From: an uncultured Gammaproteobacteria bacterium
GTDB lineage: Bacteria > Pseudomonadota > Gammaproteobacteria > SZUA-140
Assembly (NCBI GenBank): GCA_945788675.1
Contig: CALZMY010000290.1
Coordinates: 1-5,522 of the forward strand
Length of the DNA stretch: 5,522 bases
Direction of reading: 5' to 3'
Shown here: positions 1 through 5,077 of the stretch, in pieces
Layout: each line of letters opens with the position of its first letter
Numbering within the stretch: position 1 is the first letter of the stretch
Notes under the pieces: model-generated
What the model saw: the letters and a program-made list of their open reading frames with translations, nothing else
The model's database searches: none
Told to the model about the DNA's origin: nothing
Made by a program: the position numbers and the translations under genes

Positions 1-206
1 CCACCATCGGCGTTGAAGATACGATAGCGGAAATCGGCATCAGTAGATTGCGCAGGCTCAACCAGCAACAGCTGATCACAGCCAACCCCAAAGTGACGGT
101 CGCCGATAAAGCGGATCTGCTCCGTGGTCAACGCAACCTTCTGGTTGATCGCATCGATCACCACGAAGTCATTCCCCAACCCATGCATTTTGCTAAATTT
201 GATCAC
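1..206 (-). CDS. dapF: Diaminopimelate epimerase DapF, N-terminal part (runs off the left edge)
   Basis: Cytoplasmic enzyme that converts LL-diaminopimelate to meso-diaminopimelate, the precursor of lysine and of the peptidoglycan cross-link; the family is cofactor-independent and uses two cysteines. The minus strand encodes 68 complete residues before the edge. The opening KFSKMHGLGNDFVVIDA (residues 3-19), DRHFGVGCDQLL (36-47) and FRYRIFNADG (59-68) are diagnostic of DapF. N12, Q45 and N65 match substrate-contacting residues known in the family. Both catalytic cysteines lie beyond the window. The start is taken as GTG at 206 because family homology begins there, with GGGA about 8 bases upstream. 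The reading frame stays open upstream to an ATG near 437, but that stretch crosses a repeat and does not look like DapF. The gene is divergent from trmO. Identification is secure; the exact start is slightly less so. Confidence 0.95.
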   Translation of the reverse strand, partial: MIKFSKMHGLGNDFVVIDAINQKVALTTEQIRFIGDRHFGVGCDQLLLVEPAQSTDADFRYRIFNADG

Positions 207-240
207 GTCTATTATCCCAGGCACCTTAATACTGCCGTCG

Positions 241-269
241 AGTATACCTTTAAGGAAAGGCGGATTAAA
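241..269 (-). promoter_or_regulatory. Candidate sigma-70 promoter for dapF
   Basis: Read on the minus strand, TATACT (241-246) is a good -10 box. It lies 17 bases downstream of TTTAAT (264-269), a weak -35 box. Transcription would start near 234, giving a leader of about 28 bases that contains the GGGA ribosome-binding site of the GTG start at 206. This supports the short form of DapF. The call rests on pattern matching only. Confidence 0.35.
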
Positions 270-348
270 TCGTTTGCAGGCATTCCTTACGCCCAAACCC
301 CGACCCGCTTGAACAACTGTCAGGTGACCGCAGGAAATGCCACTGTGT

Positions 349-430
349 ACGAGAAACAACGCAACGAAGCAATCTCCAACCTCATCGCAGATCCAAATTT
401 TGAGATTGCCGCGCTTTGCTCGCAATGACA
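349..430. repeat. Imperfect palindromic repeat between dapF and trmO
   Basis: The arms GCAATCTC (369-376) and GAGATTGC (402-409) pair perfectly. Similarity continues outward with gaps: ACGAGAAACAACGCAACGAA on the left resembles the complement of the right arm, which contains GCGCTTTGCTCGCAATGACA. The central 25 bases are unpaired. The outer edge, reading TGTCATTGCGAG on the minus strand, resembles the dispersed extragenic palindromes of the CATTGCGAG...GCAATCTC type that recur in many proteobacterial genomes. Membership of a family is inferred, because only one copy is seen here. Confidence 0.45.
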
Positions 431-461
431 ATAACATTACATCTCATACATTCTAAACGCT

Positions 462-467
462 TATAAT
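462..467 (+). promoter_or_regulatory. Consensus -10 box for trmO
   Basis: TATAAT matches the sigma-70 -10 consensus exactly and ends 6 bases before the trmO ATG at 474. Transcription should begin at or very near the start codon. No convincing -35 box is seen at 16-19 bases spacing; the upstream DNA is AT-rich. No Shine-Dalgarno sequence lies between this box and the ATG. Confidence 0.55.
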
Positions 468-473
468 CCAGTC

Positions 474-1178
474 ATGATACAGACCATCGAACCCATCGGT
501 ATTATCCACTCCTGCTTCAAGGAGCTATTCGGCATCCCACGTCAACCAGGCCTGGCGCGTGCCGCGCGCGGCTGGGTTGAATTCCATCCACCATTTGATC
601 GCGCCGAAGCTTTCAATGGGCTGGAGGGTTTCTCACATATCTGGATCACCTTTCTGTTTCACAAAAGTCTCGATAATGAGATGAGCCTGACGGTTCGTCC
701 GCCGCGCAAAGAAGGCAAACGCATGGGAGTGTTTGCGACCCGCGCACCCAACCGACCAAATCAGATCGGGCAATCGGTGGTGGCACTGGAGCGGATCGAG
801 AACAGTGATGGCAAGATTGCACTACACGTTAAAGGGCTCGATCTCATCGAAGGGACACCAGTGATCGATATCAAACCCTATGTGCCGTATGTCGATGCGA
901 TTTCCGATGCCAATGGCGGCTTTGCGCATGACGCACCCGTGCAACGCTTGCAGGTGGATTTTAGTGATAAAGCGAGTCAGCAGGTCGATGAGTTTGAGGC
1001 AGCATATCCAGAACTGCGCCAGTTGATCAACGATATACTGCAATATGACCCGCGTCCGATTTACGTACGCAAGCTTGCCAACAAAAAACGCTTTGGTTTT
1101 TTCATTTATGATCTGGATGTAAAAGTTGAGTTAATCAGTGATGAGAAGCTAATGGTGAATGAATTACGCTCCACATAA
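474..1178 (+). CDS. trmO: tRNA (adenine(37)-N6)-methyltransferase TrmO (TsaA family)
   Basis: TrmO uses S-adenosylmethionine to methylate N6 of t6A at position 37 of tRNA-Thr(GGU), giving m6t6A next to the anticodon and tuning decoding. It acts in the cytoplasm. The 234 residues match the usual length of the E. coli type (about 235). Visible family motifs are PIGIIHSCFKELFGIPRQPG (residues 7-26), the segment GFSHIWITFLFH near 52-63, MGVFATRAPNRPNQIG near 84-99 (cofactor-binding beta-barrel), GTPVIDIKPYVPY near 126-138, and QYDPRPIYVRK in the C-terminal domain found in the long form. The frame begins at the only sensible ATG, directly after a TATAAT box and without a ribosome-binding site. It is divergent from dapF and convergent with the next gene; no operon partner is seen. 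The assignment is firm. Confidence 0.95.
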   Translation: MIQTIEPIGIIHSCFKELFGIPRQPGLARAARGWVEFHPPFDRAEAFNGLEGFSHIWITFLFHKSLDNEMSLTVRPPRKEGKRMGVFATRAPNRPNQIGQSVVALERIENSDGKIALHVKGLDLIEGTPVIDIKPYVPYVDAISDANGGFAHDAPVQRLQVDFSDKASQQVDEFEAAYPELRQLINDILQYDPRPIYVRKLANKKRFGFFIYDLDVKVELISDEKLMVNELRST

Positions 1179-1194
1179 ACACTCAACTTCTCAT
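1141..1194. repeat. Inverted repeat over the 3' end of trmO
   Basis: ATGAGAAG (1141-1148) and CTTCTCAT (1187-1194) are perfect inverted arms separated by 38 bases that include the trmO stop. The 39-base gap to the convergent gene at 1218 holds no U-tracted terminator. This could stabilise the 3' ends of both converging messages, but an 8-base stem with a long loop may be coincidental. Confidence 0.25.
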
Positions 1195-1217
1195 TAAGCT
1201 CACTAAGAAACCTCTGA

Positions 1218-2051
1218 TTACCCCTTCCAATCTGGCACCACATCTTTCGCCATCGTTCTACTGTTTTTATTATAGATAAGGACAGTGTCGGCACTTGCCT
1301 CATTTGGATCTGCAACGGTCAATGCATACTCTCCCACAAGCGTGCCATCACCGTGAATGGTGTTGGCTGGGGTATATAGTGCGTAATTATATGGAATTTG
1401 AAAAGCGGTAAAGTTAAATTTATCCGCTGCAAGCCGCTTCCCAATCACAATATAGCCACCACACTTTTCTGATGTCGGAATATGCAGATGAGGGAAACTG
1501 TGTGTTTCAATAAAAATACCACCGCCTCCCTGGACCTGTAGTAAAAACTCTTTTTTGTAGTTACTTTTGTAATCATATTTCATCAATGCGATATCATACT
1601 TTGCGGTGGTCACGGTCAATTCCTGGTTATTTTCAATCAACTCAAGACCGTAGTAGCTAACATTTTCTTTCGTCGCCAGGTCGGTAGGGATCTCAAAACC
1701 ATCCGGCACCAGAAGTGCGCCCAGCCCACCAAATACATTGGCACTTCCGCCCGACACCACTTTGATGCCTTTTGCTTTAGCCTCTTTTGCGGTATACCAG
1801 CTGGCTTTTACGGTCACCATTTTCGGCAATAATTGATACGGTTTAATACCGCATTCAGACGCCACATCGATCTTCCAGCAAGAGACTCCTTTTTCAACAA
1901 AGGCCATTCCGGCATCGGTACTTAAGGCCACATCGTGTTTATCAAGTTTATCATCTTTTATCGCATAGCGCGTAATATCAACGCTTTTGATAATCTCATC
2001 AGTCTTTTTTGTTCTTTCAAAATACACAGGAAAATCAAATTCATCACTCAT
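1218..2051 (-). CDS. Uncharacterised protein with cupin-like histidine motifs
   Basis: I do not recognise this 277-residue protein as a named family. It has no signal peptide or membrane segment and should be cytoplasmic. The C-terminal half reads as a run of short beta-strands. GGGGIFIETHSFPHLHIP (residues 175-192) provides H184, H188 and H190, and TPANTIHGDGTLVG (227-240) provides H233. The HxH, then glycine, then PxxTxH layout resembles the two conserved motifs of cupins, which hold a metal with three histidines and an acidic residue; this is inference from motif shape. The middle contains a glycine-rich segment GGSANVFGGLGAL (101-113). The start at 2051 is preferred because AAGGA (2060-2064) lies 8 bases upstream; in-frame starts at 2060 and 2069 overlap that site. 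The gene is divergent from the diguanylate cyclase (134 bases between starts) and convergent with trmO. That it is a real gene is likely; its function is unknown. Confidence 0.8.
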   Translation of the reverse strand: MSDEFDFPVYFERTKKTDEIIKSVDITRYAIKDDKLDKHDVALSTDAGMAFVEKGVSCWKIDVASECGIKPYQLLPKMVTVKASWYTAKEAKAKGIKVVSGGSANVFGGLGALLVPDGFEIPTDLATKENVSYYGLELIENNQELTVTTAKYDIALMKYDYKSNYKKEFLLQVQGGGGIFIETHSFPHLHIPTSEKCGGYIVIGKRLAADKFNFTAFQIPYNYALYTPANTIHGDGTLVGEYALTVADPNEASADTVLIYNKNSRTMAKDVVPDWKG

Positions 2052-2185
2052 TGTGCTCATCCTTTTCAAGCTAACTATATAGATATTATATAATTGTAAT
2101 GCTAATAGCTATGCTACTATCATGGATATTAGCCGAGCGCCCTTGCTCGAACAATTATTACCATTTGATTATAGCCGAGGTAGTG
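2052..2185. promoter_or_regulatory. Divergent promoter region, cupin-like gene / diguanylate cyclase
   Basis: This 134-base AT-rich gap separates two divergent genes. A TATAAT is present on the minus strand (ATTATA at 2085-2090) and another on the plus strand (2089-2094); they overlap by two bases. The minus-strand box would give a leader of about 27 bases before the cupin-like start at 2051. The plus-strand box would give about 85 bases before 2186. Neither has a good -35 hexamer, so activator dependence is possible. Overlapping boxes would make the two promoters mutually exclusive. Confidence 0.35.
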
Positions 2186-3190
2186 ATGAGTGACATAAAT
2201 GAAATGGAACCTGCCGATGCCGTTTACAAAACGTTACTGGAATCGACAAATGCAATCCCATGGAAAATCGACTGGAAGACCATGAGGTTCACTTATATAG
2301 GACCACAAATAGAAACCCTGCTGGGATGGTCAGCATCGAGCTGGAAAAACATCGACGATTGGGTTGAACGAATGCACCCAGATGACAGAGAGGCCGTCGT
2401 AAACTTTTGCGTTGCCCAGTCTCAGGCAGGCACTGATCATGAAGTAGATTATCGAGCACTCAAAAAAGATGGCCACTACGTGTGGATTCGCGACGTAACA
2501 CATGTGATTCGTAACGGCGACGAAGTTGATTCACTGGTCGGATTTATGTTCGACATTAGTGAACGTAAAAAGACCGAAGATAAATTAATTCAGCTGCAAA
2601 AAGAACTTGAAGAACTATCTTTTAAAGACGCCTTAACCAACATCGCCAATCGACGTATGTTTGATTCCATTCTCAATCGAGAATGGGCGAGCGCACAACG
2701 TAGTAAAACACCAATCGCAGTGATTCTATTAGACATCGATTTTTTCAAAGAGTACAACGATCACTATGGTCATATAAAAGGCGATGACTGTTTAAAACAG
2801 GTAGCTCAAATATTAAACACTGTCGCCACCCGCCCAAGGGATTTTCTTGCGCGCTTTGGCGGTGAAGAGTTTGTACTAGTACTGACTGAGACCGACGAGA
2901 TATCCGCGATAAAAATAGCAGAAAGGTGTCGTAGCGAAATTATTGAACGAAACATTCCACACGCCGAATCAAAGATTAACACAATGTTAACGATTAGCGC
3001 AGGTATTAGCACCATTACGCCATCAAGCAACACAGATCAAAAAGAGTTTATTAAGCATGTAGACATGCTGCTCTACAAAGCGAAATTAAATGGCCGAAAC
3101 TGTATCATGCACGACGTGCCTGTAGAAATAATCAAAAAACAACACGCAGCATCTGCTGCTAATAGTGACTACATACCTGCTCAGCTATAA
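2186..3190 (+). CDS. PAS-GGDEF diguanylate cyclase
   Basis: It is predicted to condense two GTP into cyclic di-GMP, the second messenger that promotes sessile behaviour. The 334 residues carry no membrane segment, so it is a soluble sensor. Residues about 13-125 form a PAS domain of the PAS_3 type with its PAC end (DYRALKKDGHYVWIRDV at 88-104, FMFDISERKKTE at 120-131). A short helical linker (about 126-145) leads into GGDEF (about 146-308). The active site is the GGEEF form (225-229). The metal-binding segment LDIDFF (182-187) and guanine-contacting N191 and D200 fit the family. RPRD (216-219) sits exactly five residues before GGEEF, so the product-inhibition I-site is intact. There is no EAL domain. 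The start at 2186 has GAGG five bases upstream and yields a natural N-terminus; the frame opens further to 2099 but that addition looks unrelated. The PAS ligand cannot be read from the sequence. Confidence 0.93.
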   Translation: MSDINEMEPADAVYKTLLESTNAIPWKIDWKTMRFTYIGPQIETLLGWSASSWKNIDDWVERMHPDDREAVVNFCVAQSQAGTDHEVDYRALKKDGHYVWIRDVTHVIRNGDEVDSLVGFMFDISERKKTEDKLIQLQKELEELSFKDALTNIANRRMFDSILNREWASAQRSKTPIAVILLDIDFFKEYNDHYGHIKGDDCLKQVAQILNTVATRPRDFLARFGGEEFVLVLTETDEISAIKIAERCRSEIIERNIPHAESKINTMLTISAGISTITPSSNTDQKEFIKHVDMLLYKAKLNGRNCIMHDVPVEIIKKQHAASAANSDYIPAQL

Positions 3191-3197
3191 TAAACAA

Positions 3198-3218
3198 CCC
3201 CACCGCAAGCGGACGGGG
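3198..3218. terminator. GC-rich hairpin after the diguanylate cyclase
   Basis: CCCC-A-CCGC-AA-GCGG-AC-GGGG forms an eight-pair stem with a small internal bulge, starting 7 bases past the cyclase stop. Downstream on the plus strand the sequence is A-rich rather than T-rich (CATTAAGATAAATT), so it is not a textbook intrinsic terminator. On the minus strand the stem is followed by TTGTTTATTAT, a better U-tract, so it could also stop transcripts arriving from the gene at 3442-3957. Confidence 0.45.
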
Positions 3219-3441
3219 CATTAAGATAAATTGCCCAAAATAAATTTCATCGCAATGCTTTTTAATCGCTGCAAGCAGCGAGGAATAAAACCTCAGGGGA
3301 TTCAATGAGAGTTATTGAGTTAGAATCATTTTCGCCACATAGCACTATTTTTCACTGAAAATTCAGCTAAAACCATAAACATGCTTGCTGAATATTTTGA
3401 ACACTACCAAGCGAAGCGTAATTTTCGTCTAGCGGAACGCC
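3219..3441. other. Gene-free stretch between convergent genes, with two small hairpins
   Basis: CGCTG/CAGCG (3267-3271 and 3276-3280, loop CAAG) is followed at once by GAGG/CCTC (3280-3283 and 3291-3294). Further on, TTCAGC and GCTGAA form a wider inverted pair at about 3362-3396. A 17-codon ORF starts with ATG at 3305 behind AGGGGATT. An open run in the next frame follows (about 43 codons, ending LAERLSGI). Neither resembles a known protein. The stretch may hold a degraded gene or only 3' untranslated sequence. Confidence 0.3.
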
Positions 3442-3957
3442 TTAGCGGTATTTGATGATATTTTCAATTAAGACTTCCTTTTCCTTTCTTCTATTCAAAT
3501 CTGGATCATCAATTGACTCAATAGCTTCGATAGAAGAAATATACAAATCGGGGAACCTCAAATACCTTGCGCCCAGAACAACCAACTGTTTATACCAATG
3601 ATATGGCTTCAAGTGACTTACTATATGAGATTGCTGTGCATGATAAGTAAAACAGCTATATTCTTCTTCGTTATGTTGCAATCTGATTTGGCTGTCTATG
3701 TACCCGACTCCTTTGCCTTCAAATCCATCTAGATCTGTTTTATGCTCTGCTTTTATTTTATAAATAGCGCCATGAATCAGATCTGACCCTTTACCAGTAT
3801 GAAACATATTACACTTACTAGAACCATCGCTGCTCTTTTTATGAAACGTGAGACTATGATGGGGATGTTCTGTCACGCCTATCAACTCTGCTGAAGAAAC
3901 TCTCTCCATCAATCTCATTGGATGAAGGTTTGAGCCGTACGCAAAATAGTAAATCAT
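3442..3957 (-). CDS. Gamma-glutamylcyclotransferase-like protein (GGCT/AIG2-like fold)
   Basis: Members of this family release 5-oxoproline from gamma-glutamyl amino acids or peptides, or cleave related gamma-glutamyl amines, in the cytoplasm; the substrate of this one is unknown. The 171 residues open with YYFAYGSNLHPMRL (residues 3-16), whose YGSNL binds the substrate's gamma-glutamyl group in the family. The catalytic glutamate is most likely E80 in LDGFEGKGVGY (76-86), the usual D-x-x-E-G-x-x-x-Y setting. The C-terminal helix region PYHWYKQLVVLGARYL (118-133) matches bacterial single-domain members. There is no signal peptide. ATG at 3957 has AAGGA about 10 bases upstream and begins exactly where the family begins. 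The gene stands alone, convergent with the cyclase; nothing nearby points to glutathione metabolism. Confidence 0.87.
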   Translation of the reverse strand: MIYYFAYGSNLHPMRLMERVSSAELIGVTEHPHHSLTFHKKSSDGSSKCNMFHTGKGSDLIHGAIYKIKAEHKTDLDGFEGKGVGYIDSQIRLQHNEEEYSCFTYHAQQSHIVSHLKPYHWYKQLVVLGARYLRFPDLYISSIEAIESIDDPDLNRRKEKEVLIENIIKYR

Positions 3958-4096
3958 GCTTTTATAATCCTTATTTTGCTAATGTCCACGCTGAATTGAC
4001 CGGGGGATATCACTGAATTTTTGTTGAACCACTATACTTTTCCCAACACCAAACCATTAAAGAGCCAAACCCTCCCGAGTCAACTCTAGCCGCTGG

Positions 4097-4237
4097 CTAG
4101 CAATCTGTTATACCCACTGAAAGACAAAATACCCCAGCAGTAAATGCAAAAATACTTGCAGCAGCCATTTGCCGTTGTAACTTTACAACACTATCCACCT
4201 CTAAAACAGACTCTTCTGGATTGACTGGATTATACAA
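4097..4237 (-). CDS. Possible small membrane peptide, unrecognised
   Basis: A minus-strand frame of 46 codons begins with TTG at 4237 (an in-frame TAA lies two codons upstream) and ends with TAG at 4097. An acidic N-terminal part, NPVNPEESVLEVDSVVKLQR, is followed by a hydrophobic run, ASIFAFTAGVFCLSVGI, long enough to span a membrane. ATG at 4168 is an alternative start giving 23 residues, and GTG at codon 14 is another. No start has a clear ribosome-binding site. The TATAAT at 4229-4234 overlaps the TTG end, so a transcript from it would favour the later starts. It could be a real micro-protein, the remnant of a larger gene, or chance. Confidence 0.25.
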   Translation of the reverse strand: MYNPVNPEESVLEVDSVVKLQRQMAAASIFAFTAGVFCLSVGITDC

Positions 4238-4311
4238 TACTTAAGCGAGGATATTACACCAGGTATTATAAGCTACTAATATACTAAATGTGATTTATCG
4301 CTGGGGAAATA

Positions 4312-4324
4312 CGACAATCTGTCG
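4312..4324. repeat. Short inverted repeat CGACA-ATC-TGTCG
   Basis: A perfect 5-base inverted repeat with a 3-base centre, and partly symmetric flanks (AT outside one mismatch on each side). Its size fits a dimeric repressor half-site pair. No gene starts close downstream on the plus strand; on the minus strand it lies 75 bases before the possible small ORF, on the upstream side. The role is unknown. Confidence 0.25.
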
Positions 4325-4381
4325 CATATTACGCATTTGAGCATTCAGGCTGAGCGCCTTTACTACATCTGAAAGCGAAGC

Positions 4382-4415
4382 CTCCCTCAATAAAATGGGC
4401 GATTTGTTGAGGGAG
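4382..4415 (-). terminator. Strong hairpin downstream of the His-rich gene
   Basis: CTCCCTCAA (4382-4390) and TTGAGGGAG (4407-4415) are perfect arms. The stem extends by one G-U pair and three A-T pairs to about 13 pairs around an 8-base loop. It starts 16 bases past the stop of the minus-strand His-rich gene. The sequence after it on that strand (GCTTCGCTTTC) is only mildly T-rich, so termination or 3'-end protection are both possible. Confidence 0.55.
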
Positions 4416-4430
4416 TGTTCGATCATACTG

Positions 4431-4823
4431 TTATCTGCCATTTAGCCCAAACGCATAAAACCATTTGCCTGGCTCCCCGACTGAGATCATCACATTCATA
4501 CCGTGGTTACGGTTGCGGTGCTCATGATCACGATGATGCTTGTGGTGACGACGTTCATGACCATGATGGTGGCGTGCATGATGTTTTCTATGATCATGAC
4601 GCCTTGAATGATGGCTATCATGTGCACGATATTTTACCCGCTCATGGTGCCCATGATGATGCTTGTGTTTATGCCTGTTATGTTTTTTGGCTTTATGAGA
4701 ATATTCGTATCGGTCTACCCATCCCGATCGCTCATGGTCTTTGTGGCCTGCCAGGATTTCCGCACTAAATAACAGTGCAAAAACCAAAACCACCAGAGAA
4801 GTCGTCTGCTTAGCTGTTTTCAT
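4431..4823 (-). CDS. Small exported histidine-rich protein, probably metal-binding
   Basis: A 130-residue precursor. Residues 1-25 form a Sec signal peptide (KTAK, then hydrophobic SLVVLVFALLF), with likely cleavage after EILA. The mature part is very basic and contains 29 histidines between residues 27 and 107, in clusters such as HKHKHHHGHH (51-60) and HHHGHERRHHKHH (85-97), mixed with arginine and lysine. There is no cysteine. A non-repetitive tail, MNVMISVGEPGKWFYAFGLN (109-128), ends the protein and may be the only folded or conserved part. Histidine clusters of this kind bind nickel, zinc or copper, so a periplasmic metal buffer is a reasonable inference, but polyanion binding is also possible. 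ATG at 4823 is chosen because a perfect AGGAGG (4830-4835) lies 6 bases upstream; the frame opens further to 4931, but that extension would bury the signal peptide. It is followed by a hairpin and divergent from the dienelactone hydrolase. Confidence 0.75.
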   Translation of the reverse strand: MKTAKQTTSLVVLVFALLFSAEILAGHKDHERSGWVDRYEYSHKAKKHNRHKHKHHHGHHERVKYRAHDSHHSRRHDHRKHHARHHHGHERRHHKHHRDHEHRNRNHGMNVMISVGEPGKWFYAFGLNGR

Positions 4824-5077
4824 CTTCAACCTCCTCTTCAGAATAAACATCCACTCTTTCTGTGAGTACGCCCTGATTATGAACTTAATGAGATGAACAT
4901 CACCTGAACGAATAAGCAGAAGAGATACCACGCCTGCTTACTTTTGAACGAAAAAACCTGGGACCGCTTGCAATATGCAAAGCACGGGCGCTACCATTCC
5001 TCATTACCAGATGTAAGTGTAAAAACCTGCCTGGCTTACATTGATACCGGACATGCGCAAACAATCAGGGGAGTGTT
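4824..5077. promoter_or_regulatory. Divergent control region, His-rich gene / dienelactone hydrolase
   Basis: Besides the AGGAGG of the His-rich gene (4830-4835) and the GGGGAG of the hydrolase (5068-5073), this 254-base gap contains two inverted repeats. TTGCA-ATA-TGCAA (4968-4980) is a compact, perfect palindrome of operator size. ATGTAAG (5011-5017) and CTTACAT (5035-5041) are perfect 7-base arms 17 bases apart. Both lie on the hydrolase side. No convincing -35/-10 pair stands out for either gene. A shared regulator is a guess. Confidence 0.35.

Larger units (their letters stand above)
3958..4430. other. 473-base intergenic region without a secure gene
   Basis: This AT-rich stretch lies between two minus-strand genes. 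It holds a possible 46-codon ORF on the minus strand (4097-4237), a TATAAT on the minus strand (ATTATA at 4229-4234), an inverted repeat at 4312-4324, and a strong hairpin at 4382-4415. A 26-codon plus-strand ORF at 4144-4224 lies opposite the minus-strand one and is less protein-like. No tRNA or known riboswitch pattern was recognised. Confidence 0.6.

Noticed and set aside
3..428. Plus-strand open frame of about 140 codons at the left edge
   Set aside because: Its translation has no recognisable feature, it runs through the palindromic repeat, and the opposite strand encodes an unmistakable DapF N-terminus.
207..437. Upstream in-frame extension of dapF, or an lptM-like lipoprotein gene before dapF
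   Set aside because: The extension lacks DapF homology and crosses a repeat. No lipobox or the typical LptM sequence is present in any frame.
822..1315. Two minus-strand open frames overlapping the end of trmO and the cupin-like gene
   Set aside because: They are explained as shadows of genes with better evidence.
2143..2172. TTGCTC and GATTAT as a promoter for the cyclase
   Set aside because: The implied start, near 2179, would fall inside the ribosome-binding site for the ATG at 2186.
2806..3033. Minus-strand open frame inside the GGDEF domain
   Set aside because: It lies opposite the catalytic region of the cyclase and has no homology or start signals.
3418..3444. Possible integron attC-like site near the end of the gamma-glutamylcyclotransferase-like gene (AGCGG repeated)
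   Set aside because: The AGCGG copies are direct, not inverted, and no RYYYAAC/GTTRRRY core pair is seen at the expected positions.
4415..4768. Plus-strand frame rich in His-Asp opposite the His-rich gene
   Set aside because: CATGATCATGAC-type DNA reads as His/Asp on both strands. The plus-strand frame has no signal peptide and no good ribosome site, while the minus strand has both.
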